Part shown: one piece after another, positions 52,730 through 60,907 of the stretch
How positions within the stretch are numbered: the stretch's first letter is position 1
How the letters are laid out: each line of letters opens with the position of its first letter
Assembly: GCA_963748315.1 (NCBI GenBank)
Contig: CAVVIK010000006.1
Location: 248,001 to 312,000, forward strand
DNA: 64,000 nt
Reading direction: 5' to 3'
Source: DASPHG01 sp963748315
GTDB taxonomy: Bacteria; Actinomycetota; Thermoleophilia; Solirubrobacterales; Thermoleophilaceae
Made by a program: the position numbers and the translations under genes
Notes under the pieces: model-generated
The model's database searches: none
What the model was told of the DNA's origin: nothing
The model's input: the letters and a program-made list of their open reading frames with translations, nothing else

Positions 52730-54125
52730 ATGCTCTTCCCGACCGTTGAGTTCGCCGTCTACTTCCCGATCATCCTGGCGATCTCGTGGGCGCTGATGCC
52801 GCATCTGCAGTGGTGGAAGATCTTCATCGTCGTAGCCAGCTACGTCTTCTACGGCACGGCCAACTGGAAGTTCTGCTTCCTGCTCGCCGGGGTCACGCTC
52901 GGAAACCACCTGTTCGCGCGCCTGATCGCGAGCACACCCGACCAGCGGCGCAAGAAGCAGTTCCTCGCCGCCGGCGTGGGCCTGGACCTCGCCGTGCTCG
53001 GCGTCTTCAAGTACTACGCGTTCTTCATCGAGGACGTCGATCGCGTCTTCGACTCGACCGGGCTCGGCCTGCCGCTCCCGCTGCTGACGATCGCACTCCC
53101 GATCGGGATCAGCTTCTTCACGTTCCAGGCGATCACCTACGTGGTCGACACCTATCGCGGCCACGCGAAGCCTGCGTCGCTGCTCGACGTCGCCGTGTAC
53201 CTGAGCTTCTTCTCACACCTGGTGGCCGGGCCCATTGTCCGTGCGTCGGAGTTCCTGCCGCAGATCGAGAAGCCGCGCGACCCGAACAACGTTGCGGTCG
53301 GCGCCGGGCCTGTTCCTGATCGCCGTCGGCCTGATCAAGAAGGTTGCGATCGCCGACTTCCTGGCGCGGGAGGTCGTCGACCCGGTGTTCGCCGTGCCCC
53401 AGGCCTTCAACGCCCCCGACGTGATCTTCGGCGCGTACGCATACGCCGCGCAGATCTATTGCGACTTCTCGGGCTACACGGACATGGCGATCGGCCTCGC
53501 GCTGCTCTTGGGGATCGTCTTCCCGCAGAACTTCAACCGCCCCTACCGCTCGCGCAGCATCCGCGAGTTCTGGCGGCGCTGGCACATCACGCTGTCGCGC
53601 TTCCTGCGCGACTACCTCTACATCCCGCTCGGCGGCAACCGCGGCGGCCGGCTCGCAACGGCGCGGAATCTGATGATCACCATGCTGCTGGGCGGCCTCT
53701 GGCACGGCGCGGCATGGGGATTCGTCCTGTGGGGCGGCATCCACGGCACCGCGCTCGTGGTCGAGCACCAGCTGCGCGGGCGCAAGGACGTCCTGCCGGG
53801 CTGGCTCAAGTGGTTCATCACGTTCCACATCGTCGTGCTCGGCTGGATCGTCTTCCGCTCGCCCGAGCTGAGCGTGGCGGGCGACCTCTTCGCGCAACTC
53901 ACCGACTGGGGCTCGGCGACTCAGATCACCTGGACGACCGCGCTCGTCGTCGCCGCCACGATCGGCTTCCAACTCCTCCCCGAGCGCGAGACCGGCGAGC
54001 TGCGGCTGCGGGTGGAGCAACTCCACCCGGCCGCGATGGGTGCCGCGCTGGCGGCGGTCGTCATGTTCGTCGCCGCTACCGTGCCGACGCAGGGAGTACC
54101 GCCCTTCATCTATTTCGCCTTCTGA
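52730..54125 (+). CDS. MBOAT-family O-acyltransferase (AlgI/DltB-like), frameshifted
   Basis: A polytopic membrane protein of about 464 residues with typical MBOAT order: FPTVEFAVYFPIILAISWAL at the start, PIGISFFTFQAITYVVDTYRG, SHLVAGPIVRASEFLPQI, then FCDFSGYTDMAIG-type IYCDFSGYTDMAIG, FWRRWHITLSRFLRDYLYIPLGGN and the catalytic histidine in LLGGLWHGAAWGFVLWGG. It moves acyl groups, usually acetyl, across the membrane to an outer-face polymer. One extra base near 53308 (GCCGGGCCTG) breaks the frame; correction joins VAVGA to GLFLIAVGLIKKVAI. The ATG at 52730 follows GGGGGAAG. The downstream SGNH gene starts 1 bp after the stop. Confidence 0.85.
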
Positions 54126-54126
54126 C

Positions 54127-55158
54127 GTGACCGACGTCCGCACACCCGAGCCCCCGAAGCCCCCGCGCGAGCCGCGGCGGTTCAGCGCACGCGACGCGCT
54201 CATCGCCGTCTCGGTCACGGCGCTGATCCTGCTGATCGTCGAGGGGCCGTCGATCCGCAACAGCGGCGAGCGCATGGACGAGGGGCTGTGGCGGACCGTG
54301 GTGCTCGCGATCGGCAAGCCTGCGGACGCGGTCGGCGACGTAGTTCCGCTTCCCGAGGTCGGCGACGAGCTGACCGGCTGGCTTTCGCCGGACGACGACA
54401 GCGGCGGCCCCGGCTCTTTCGACGCGCTGGCGCAGGAGGACGCCGGGAGCGCCCGGCTCGCCCCGATCACGCCGGACTACTTCGACCCGCGCGCGATCGG
54501 CGAGGACCCGCCGGCACCGCGCGAGCTCGACAAGGTGCTCGTGACCGGCGACTCGATGTCGATGCCGCTCGACGCCGTGATCGCGCGACGGCTCGAGGGC
54601 GACGGCATCGAGGTCGTGCGCGACCCGCAGGTGGGGACCGGCATCTCGGCGGCTCAGGTGGGCGACTGGGGCTCGATCTCGGTCCGGCAGGCGCGCGAGG
54701 AGCAGCCGGACGCGATCGTGATCTTCATCGGCGCGAACGAGGGCTTCCCGATGGACGCCCCGGGCGGCGGTGAGGTTCAGTGTTGTGACTCGGACTGGGC
54801 CGCGGTGTACGCCTCACGCGTCCGGCGGATGATGGACACGTACCGCCAGGGCGGCGAGGCGCGCGTCTACTGGCTGACGCTCCCGATGCCGCGTGACGGG
54901 GACCGGCAGGAGGTCGCGCGGGTCGTGAATGCGGCGATCGGAGTGGGCGCGCAGCCCTATCGCGTGCACGTGCGCGTGCTCGACATGGTCGAGCTGTTCA
55001 CACCGGGCGGCGAATACCGCGACTCGATGGACGTCGACGGCGACGAGAAGATCGTCCGCGAGTCCGACGGCGTCCACCTCAACGAAGAGGGCGCCGAGCT
55101 GGCCGCTGACACGGTGCTCGACGCCCTCTCGGACGACTTCAGCGCGCTAGGCGACTAG
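54127..55158 (+). CDS. Membrane-anchored SGNH-fold protein (AlgJ/DltD/DUF459-like O-acetylation partner)
   Basis: A 343-residue protein with a short cytoplasmic N-terminus, one membrane anchor (about residues 27-45, IAVSVTALILLIVEG), a linker, and an extracytoplasmic SGNH domain. That domain has block I VLVTGDSMSMPL, VIFIGANEGFPM and the terminal DGVHLNEEGA. AlgJ- and DltD-like proteins work with MBOAT acyltransferases to deliver acyl groups to alginate, teichoic acids or other surface glycans. The GTG start lies one base after the MBOAT stop, so the pair is an operon. Its TAG stop shares a CTAG palindrome with that of the convergent small gene. Confidence 0.85.
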   Translation: MTDVRTPEPPKPPREPRRFSARDALIAVSVTALILLIVEGPSIRNSGERMDEGLWRTVVLAIGKPADAVGDVVPLPEVGDELTGWLSPDDDSGGPGSFDALAQEDAGSARLAPITPDYFDPRAIGEDPPAPRELDKVLVTGDSMSMPLDAVIARRLEGDGIEVVRDPQVGTGISAAQVGDWGSISVRQAREEQPDAIVIFIGANEGFPMDAPGGGEVQCCDSDWAAVYASRVRRMMDTYRQGGEARVYWLTLPMPRDGDRQEVARVVNAAIGVGAQPYRVHVRVLDMVELFTPGGEYRDSMDVDGDEKIVRESDGVHLNEEGAELAADTVLDALSDDFSALGD

Positions 55159-55529
55159 GTCCACTGGTTGTACCGGTGCTTCACGACCTTGGCGTTGTGC
55201 CTGCACCTGACGGTGCTGTAGTAGGAGCCGACGCCGCCGTCGCGGTTCTCGGTGCAGTTCCACGCACCGAGGTTGGGGCAGCGGCCCCGCTTGCCCTCGC
55301 GGCAGGCGTGGAACGCGCGCACGCGCTCGCGGGCCTTGCGGCAGCTGACGTGGCGGGCGCGGATCCAGAGCACGTACGTCGTGCCGTAGCTCTGAGAGTC
55401 ATTGACGGCGCATGACTTCGCCGCGGTCGCGGTCGGGCCGTCGCCGGCGGCGGGTGCGGACGCCGGCGTCGCTGCGACGAGCAGCGCGGCCGCCGCGGCC
55501 AGGACTACAAGACGGGAAAAGCGAGACAT
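55155..55529 (-). CDS. Small secreted cysteine-rich protein
   Basis: A 124-residue protein with a signal peptide (about residues 1-28, LVVLAAAAALLVAATPASAP). The mature part has six cysteines (SCAV, SCRKA, HACREG, RCPNL, NCTEN, RCRHN) that could form three disulfides, with motifs VLWIRARHVSCRKARERV and a basic C-terminus ending RYNQWT. Related short secreted proteins are common in Thermoleophilia-like genomes, but I know of no assigned function. It shares its stop palindrome with the SGNH gene. The 84 bp between it and the MarR gene contain no feature I can name. Confidence 0.7.
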   Translation of the reverse strand: MSRFSRLVVLAAAAALLVAATPASAPAAGDGPTATAAKSCAVNDSQSYGTTYVLWIRARHVSCRKARERVRAFHACREGKRGRCPNLGAWNCTENRDGGVGSYYSTVRCRHNAKVVKHRYNQWT

Positions 55530-55613
55530 TGGGGTTCGGAACCTCCCGGGAAGTCGGTCAGAGGGGATGCGGAAGCCTAGACATACCCGGGACGCCAGAG
55601 TTGCGCACCCGGG

Positions 55614-56048
55614 TCAGGCGGCGAGCTTGCGGCAGATGTCCGCGAGCGAGCGCTTCTCCTGCTCGTCGAGCGATGCGAATGCCCTGCTCACACGCGCCGA
55701 ATGCTCCGGGAAAAGGCCCTCGACCAGCTCGGCGCCCGCCGCGGTCAGCTCGATGATCAGCGACCGCCGGTCCTGCATCGACCGCCGGCGCGTGACCATG
55801 CCGTGCTGCTCGAGCGTGAGCGTGACCTCGGTGGCGTTCGCCTTGCTCCAGTCCAGCCGCCGGCGGAGCGTCCGCAGCTCGAGGCTGCCGCCCGCGATCC
55901 GCAGCACGACCATCGCCGAGAACCCGGCCGCCGAGATCCCTGCCCGCTCGAGCTCGGCCGCGACGGACCGGCGGACCGTCGACTCCGCGCGCAGCAACGC
56001 CTGCAGGGCGCGATGGGCCAGCGGATCGCCGACCTCGAGCGAGGACAT
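55614..56048 (-). CDS. MarR family transcriptional regulator
   Basis: A 144-residue winged-helix regulator. The DNA-binding core spans about residues 35-105: AGFSAMVVLRIAGGSLELRTL, then a recognition helix region LDWSKANATEVTLTLEQHG and the beta-wing RRRSMQDRRSLIIELTAAG, which is the MarR signature. N- and C-terminal helices form the dimer interface. MarR proteins respond to small aromatic or oxidising ligands, often regulating adjacent genes. No clear target is adjacent: downstream lies a secreted cysteine-rich protein, upstream a MerR-type gene. Nothing in the sequence identifies the ligand. Confidence 0.87.
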   Translation of the reverse strand: MSSLEVGDPLAHRALQALLRAESTVRRSVAAELERAGISAAGFSAMVVLRIAGGSLELRTLRRRLDWSKANATEVTLTLEQHGMVTRRRSMQDRRSLIIELTAAGAELVEGLFPEHSARVSRAFASLDEQEKRSLADICRKLAA

Positions 56049-56088
56049 GCGCCGATCCTAGGATCGGCGCCGGATGGCGAGCGCGGGC

Positions 56089-57003
56089 CTAGAGCGCTTG
56101 CGCGGTGACGTCGCTCGGGGCGTCGATCGCGCCCTTCTCGACAACGCCCTCGCCCTTGTCGCCGGCGACCTCGAAGGTGCCGCCGTCGCAGACTGCCTTG
56201 AGGTTCTCGGCGGCCTCGGTCGGACGCGCGCCCAGCGAGCGGATCGAGTGCTTGCCGGTCACGGGCATCGCATCCCGGTATTCGAAGACCGGGGCGCCCG
56301 AGTCGAGCTGGCGGGCCGTGTAGACGAGCCGGCCGACGATGTCGAGCGTCGCGCCGTTGCCGCACAGCACCAGCGCGGACGGCTCGAGGGCGCGCATCGC
56401 GCGGGCGACGCGCTCCTGGGGAAGGCCGATCGAAAGCATCAGGACGCGGAAGCCGGAGCGCCGCAGCGCGAGCTCTAGCGCCTGGACGTGGAGGGCCTCG
56501 ACGTCGAGCAGCGGGCTCGAGTCGAACAGGAAGACGCCGTCGTCGCGTGTCGCGGCAGGCACCACGCGCTTGACTGCGTGCATCCAGCCCGTGGCCCAGC
56601 GGCAGGCGAGCTCGTACTCCGCCTCGCGGCCATTGCGGTCATGCGCGAAATCGAGCGCAGGCATGAGCAGGTCTTCGACGGTGCGCTCGACCGAGCGGAC
56701 GGCCAGGCTCTCCTCCATCACGCGGTCGGCCGTCGTCTCGTCGAAGCGGTCGAACGCGTCAACCAGGCGGGCGGCGGAGCTGGGGCCCTCGCCGCGCTGG
56801 CGTGCAACCTGGATCGCCGACGAGATGTTGTGCGTCTCGAGCAGGGCGCGGCGGAGCGCCTCGAGCTCCGACAGCTCGTACTGGCGGTGGCCGCCGGGCG
56901 TACGGCGCGGGCTGGGGTACCCGAAGCGCCGCTCCCAACTGCGAAGGGTGTTGGGGCTGACGCCGAGAAGCTCGGCCGCTGCATTGGTTCGAATACCGCT
57001 CAC
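56089..57003 (-). CDS. MerR-family regulator with B12-binding-like C-terminal domain
   Basis: A 304-residue regulator. The N-terminal ~70 residues are a MerR winged helix: AAAELLGVSPNTLRSWERRFGYPSP followed by RTPGGHRQYELSEL. Residues ~75-160 form a helical region like the B12-binding-associated helical domain (LMPALDFAHDRNG, CRWATGWMHAV). Residues ~165-260 look like a Rossmann-type cobalamin-binding fold, as in CarH/LitR (VEALHVQALELALRRSGFRVLML, RALEPSALVLCG). The canonical DxHxxG is not evident, so B12 may not bind in the standard way. A ~50-residue C-terminal tail is unexplained. The GTG start follows AGGAGG at a 9-base spacing. Confidence 0.78.
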   Translation of the reverse strand: MSGIRTNAAAELLGVSPNTLRSWERRFGYPSPRRTPGGHRQYELSELEALRRALLETHNISSAIQVARQRGEGPSSAARLVDAFDRFDETTADRVMEESLAVRSVERTVEDLLMPALDFAHDRNGREAEYELACRWATGWMHAVKRVVPAATRDDGVFLFDSSPLLDVEALHVQALELALRRSGFRVLMLSIGLPQERVARAMRALEPSALVLCGNGATLDIVGRLVYTARQLDSGAPVFEYRDAMPVTGKHSIRSLGARPTEAAENLKAVCDGGTFEVAGDKGEGVVEKGAIDAPSDVTAQAL

Positions 57004-57139
57004 GCGCTTGGTCCTCCTGGGGAGAAGTCTTCGGATGTTTTCCCCGCTTACCGCTATTTGCGCAAGCCATGCAGGTGTTCTTGCACGGAATTGGCACTTA
57101 AGCCTGCGCAGAACCCAGGCGTAAAGCTGTGCGCGGGGC

Positions 57140-57646
57140 CTAAATCGACGCGCGCTCGAGCACCAGCAGCGCAGCCCGCGGCGGGCCGCAGCTGGCGATC
57201 CGCGCGCTCAGGCGCATAGGGTCGTCGCCGGCCTGGAGAACCGGCGTGAGGGTCGCCTTCGCGACATCGCGACCCGCCCCAGCGGCGCGCGCCACCTGGC
57301 GGGCAAGCCTGTCGTCGCCCTCCGCACTCGCGAGCGCGCTCGCGACCGGCATGCCGAGCAGCCCGGGCTCCTCGCCGACGAGCGGCTCGGCCGCCTCGCT
57401 GACCGCCGAAATCCGGCCCTCACGCGTCACGACCACGAACGCCGCACCCGAGCCCGGCAGGGCCTTGCGCGGGGTCGTGAGCATCATGCCCATCCCGCAC
57501 TTCGCGCACACGCGGTCGAAGCCGAAGGGCATGTTCTGCGCCTCCGGCTCCGCCGCGGTGGCGGCGCAGCGGGTACAAAATCGTGTCCGCTCGACACGCG
57601 GGGGCGGCGTGGCGCGGACTGCCGCTGTCTGTGCAATCGCCGTCAC
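57140..57646 (-). CDS. Zinc-ribbon plus PAS-like protein, function unknown
   Basis: About 168 residues. The N-terminal part carries two CxxC pairs, FCTRC and VCAKCGMGM, spaced ~29 residues apart and able to bind one zinc. The rest resembles a PAS domain: AAFVVVTREGRISAVSEAAEPLVG, then LLGMPVASALAS and a strand-rich end, DPMRLSARIASCGPPRAALLVLE. This suggests a small sensory protein that joins a metal knuckle to a PAS-type ligand or redox sensor; no output domain is present. The frame is open up to a GTG at 57787; I use the GTG at 57646 because the intervening residues look non-coding, but the longer start is possible. It is divergent from fumarase. Confidence 0.6.
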   Translation of the reverse strand: MTAIAQTAAVRATPPPRVERTRFCTRCAATAAEPEAQNMPFGFDRVCAKCGMGMMLTTPRKALPGSGAAFVVVTREGRISAVSEAAEPLVGEEPGLLGMPVASALASAEGDDRLARQVARAAGAGRDVAKATLTPVLQAGDDPMRLSARIASCGPPRAALLVLERASI

Positions 57647-57823
57647 GGGAACGATGAAACCACCGGCCGCGCGCGCCTTCGGCGGGGGGGTCAGGAATGC
57701 AACGGATTGCGCGCGCCAACCTCCCGACGAAACATGCGAGAAGCCTGGCGGCACAGCTTTCTCACAGGTTTCGCGTTGGACGCGCACGGCACCGCCGCGC
57801 GTACATCTGGTTGAGTGCTGGTC

Positions 57824-59153
<1,330 letters not shown>

Positions 59154-59270
59154 GCGGCACGCACGTAACCCTCCCGTAGCGCCCCCCGGGGCCGAATCCG
59201 CACCACTCCGCCCTTACCCGCCATATGCGCGGGCTGGGGGCGGAATGAGCTCGAGGAAGCGATCGCGGAG

Positions 59271-60182
59271 TTGGCTGAAAGACAGCACGGGAAGGTGTCG
59301 CGTCGACAGCTGCTCGGGCTCGGCCTTGGCGAGGACGCGATCGACTATCGCCTCGCGAAGCGCTGGCTCAGGCCCGACTTCCGCAGCGTCTACGCGCTGG
59401 GGCACCGGCCTGAATCCCGGGAGAGCCGGTGGATGGCAGCGGTGCTCCACGGTGGCGAGGGCGCCGTGCTCAGCCACCGGTCGGCCGCGGCGCTGTGGCG
59501 TATGCGGAGCGGCGCCGGGCCGCGTGCGCACGTGACGGCGCCGCGGAAACGGCGCAACAGCGCCAAAGTCACTTTCCACTGCGCCGACCTGCCGCCTGAC
59601 GAAATCACGACGGAGCAGGGCATCCCGGTGACCACGCCGGCGAGGACCCTGCTCGATCTCGCGCCGCTCCTACCCAGCCCCGTCCTCGCGCGCATGGTCG
59701 AAGCAGCACCCAGTCGCGGCGCGCACCTGGCCGAGCTGCTCGAGCGCTACCCGCGCAGGGCCGGCGTGCCGAGGCTGAGAGCGGTGCTGGCGGCGGCGCA
59801 GCCGATGACGCGCAGCGATCTCGAGGCGATCGCCCTCGAGGCGATGGAGCGCACCGGCCTACCGACGCCCCAGGTCAACGTCGTCGTCGACGGCCACGAA
59901 GTGGACTTCGTCTGGCGGGAGCACGGCCTGATCGCGGAGCTCGACACCTACGTGACCCATGGATCGCGCGCAGCTTTCGAGCGCGACCGCGAACGTGATC
60001 GAAAGCTGATGCTGGCCGGGTGGCGAGTGGTTCGGATAACGAACGAGGAGGCGCTAGGAGACCTCAAACGCCTTCTCGACGCCAGCGCAGCACATGCACC
60101 ACGCCGTCGCGCGTCGGCGGCGTGGTCAGCACGAGGTCGCCGTCCGCCCACGACACGCTCCGCACCAGGTCCTTCCCGATGA
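59271..60182 (+). CDS. AbiEi-like antitoxin/DUF559 nuclease-fold protein
   Basis: A ~303-residue protein. The N-terminal ~90 residues match the winged-helix of AbiEi-type antitoxins (ERQHGKVSRRQLLGLGLGEDAI, DFRSVYALGH, AVLSHRSAAALW). PVTTPARTLLDLAPLLP and a helical middle follow, then a Vsr-like DUF559 segment with HEVDFVWREHGLIAELDTYV and WRVVRITNEE. This domain pair is frequent in actinobacteria, usually without an AbiEii toxin, and its function is not established. The TTG at 59271 is the first usable start, but the preceding in-frame residues (ELEEAIAE) look conserved, so the true start may be lost to a miscalled base. The last ~35 residues are Arg/Pro-rich and antisense to the SnoaL gene. 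Confidence 0.7.
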   Translation: MAERQHGKVSRRQLLGLGLGEDAIDYRLAKRWLRPDFRSVYALGHRPESRESRWMAAVLHGGEGAVLSHRSAAALWRMRSGAGPRAHVTAPRKRRNSAKVTFHCADLPPDEITTEQGIPVTTPARTLLDLAPLLPSPVLARMVEAAPSRGAHLAELLERYPRRAGVPRLRAVLAAAQPMTRSDLEAIALEAMERTGLPTPQVNVVVDGHEVDFVWREHGLIAELDTYVTHGSRAAFERDRERDRKLMLAGWRVVRITNEEALGDLKRLLDASAAHAPRRRASAAWSARGRRPPTTRSAPGPSR

Positions 60183-60717
60183 ACGACTCGCGCGTGGCAA
60201 GCGATACGTGATGGACGACCCTTTCAGCACCCCGCAATTCCCACGTGCCGGAGTACGCGAGCGCATCGGAGAAACCATCCGGCCCGGCGAGAAACGCCGT
60301 CATGAACCCGTCGCCCGAGTAGATCAGCCGACCGACGGCGTCCTTCCGCGCGCTCCACTCCACCAGCTCCCACGCCCCGACGAGCCCTCGGACTGAGGTC
60401 ACATCGGGGAACTCCTCGATGCGCGCGAGCAGCCCGTCGTCCCAGGTGTAGAGGTGGACCCGCTGATCCATCTCGGCGATCACACGCTGCGCGTCGAGGC
60501 GGTCCACGGACCGCGCGACGACCCGAGACTGCCCCTCCAGCGCGAGCCGGTCGCGAAGACGGTCGAGCACGGCCTCCCTCCCGAGGATCGTGTCCCGCTC
60601 GAGCAGTCCCTCTCGCTCGACCAGCACGACGTCGTCTCGGGCGAAGGGCTCGAGAGCGTCCGGCCCACCCTCGTCCCAGGCGTTCAGGAGCTCGCGGGTC
60701 CGCTCGACCAAATCCAC
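60064..60717 (-). CDS. SnoaL-like / lipocalin-like fusion protein
   Basis: A 217-residue protein in two parts. Residues 1-110 resemble a SnoaL-like/NTF2 cone fold (VERTRELLNAWDEGGPDALEPF, GREAVLDRLRDRL). Residues ~108-210 resemble a lipocalin-like domain (LVGAWELVEW, GRLIYSGDGFMTAFLAG, ALAYSGTWELRGAERVVHHV, DGDLVLTTPP). Both are small-ligand-binding barrels; the ligand or reaction is unknown. The GTG start at 60717 lies only 11 bases after a T-run of a strong hairpin, so expression may be controlled by termination in its leader. Its 3' end overlaps the AbiEi-like gene by 119 bp. Confidence 0.72.
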   Translation of the reverse strand: MDLVERTRELLNAWDEGGPDALEPFARDDVVLVEREGLLERDTILGREAVLDRLRDRLALEGQSRVVARSVDRLDAQRVIAEMDQRVHLYTWDDGLLARIEEFPDVTSVRGLVGAWELVEWSARKDAVGRLIYSGDGFMTAFLAGPDGFSDALAYSGTWELRGAERVVHHVSLATRESFIGKDLVRSVSWADGDLVLTTPPTRDGVVHVLRWRREGV

Positions 60718-60728
60718 GACGCGAGCAT

Positions 60729-60791
60729 AAAAAAGGCCGGCCGCGGTGACCGAGATCGGGAGGAACAGGGATCTCGACCCTCGCGGCCGGC
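60729..60791 (-). terminator. Intrinsic terminator with T6 tail, directly upstream of the SnoaL-lipocalin gene
   Basis: On the minus strand, a 10-bp outer stem (GCCGGCCGCG with CGCGGCCGGC) contains a second 7-bp stem (CGAGATC with GATCTCG), and the outer stem is followed by six Ts. It is the only hairpin in the window with a clear T-run. It can end transcripts from the aldehyde dehydrogenase gene or act as an attenuator for the SnoaL-lipocalin gene, which begins 11 bases later. Confidence 0.75.
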
Positions 60792-60907
60792 ACAGGCCAG
60801 AAAAAGCCTGAGGCAGGGGGGTTGCCTACCCACATTGTCGGGCATCCCGACGCCGATCTTTAGCCCCCTACCGGTTGAATTTCCGTCAACCGGTCGGTTG
60901 ACCCGAG
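60792..60907 (-). other. Structured leader or intergenic RNA region
   Basis: This 116-bp gap between the aldehyde dehydrogenase stop and the terminator holds two short hairpins on the minus strand: GGCAACCCCCCTGCC and CAGGC-TTTTTCTG-GCCTG. Next to the stop codon is the palindrome GTCAACCGGTCGGTTGAC at 60885-60902, with a further CCGGTTGA half-site nearby. It may be an operator plus leader or a small RNA; no known riboswitch class was recognised. Confidence 0.4.

Noticed and set aside
57724..57823. Promoter for fumarase (TTGGAC at 57776)
   Set aside because: The only downstream -10-like hexamer is about 19-20 bases away, too far for a convincing sigma-70 promoter.
60729..60791. tRNA-like cloverleaf
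   Set aside because: Only two nested stems exist, with no anticodon arm or T-loop consensus, and the element ends in a T-run typical of a terminator.
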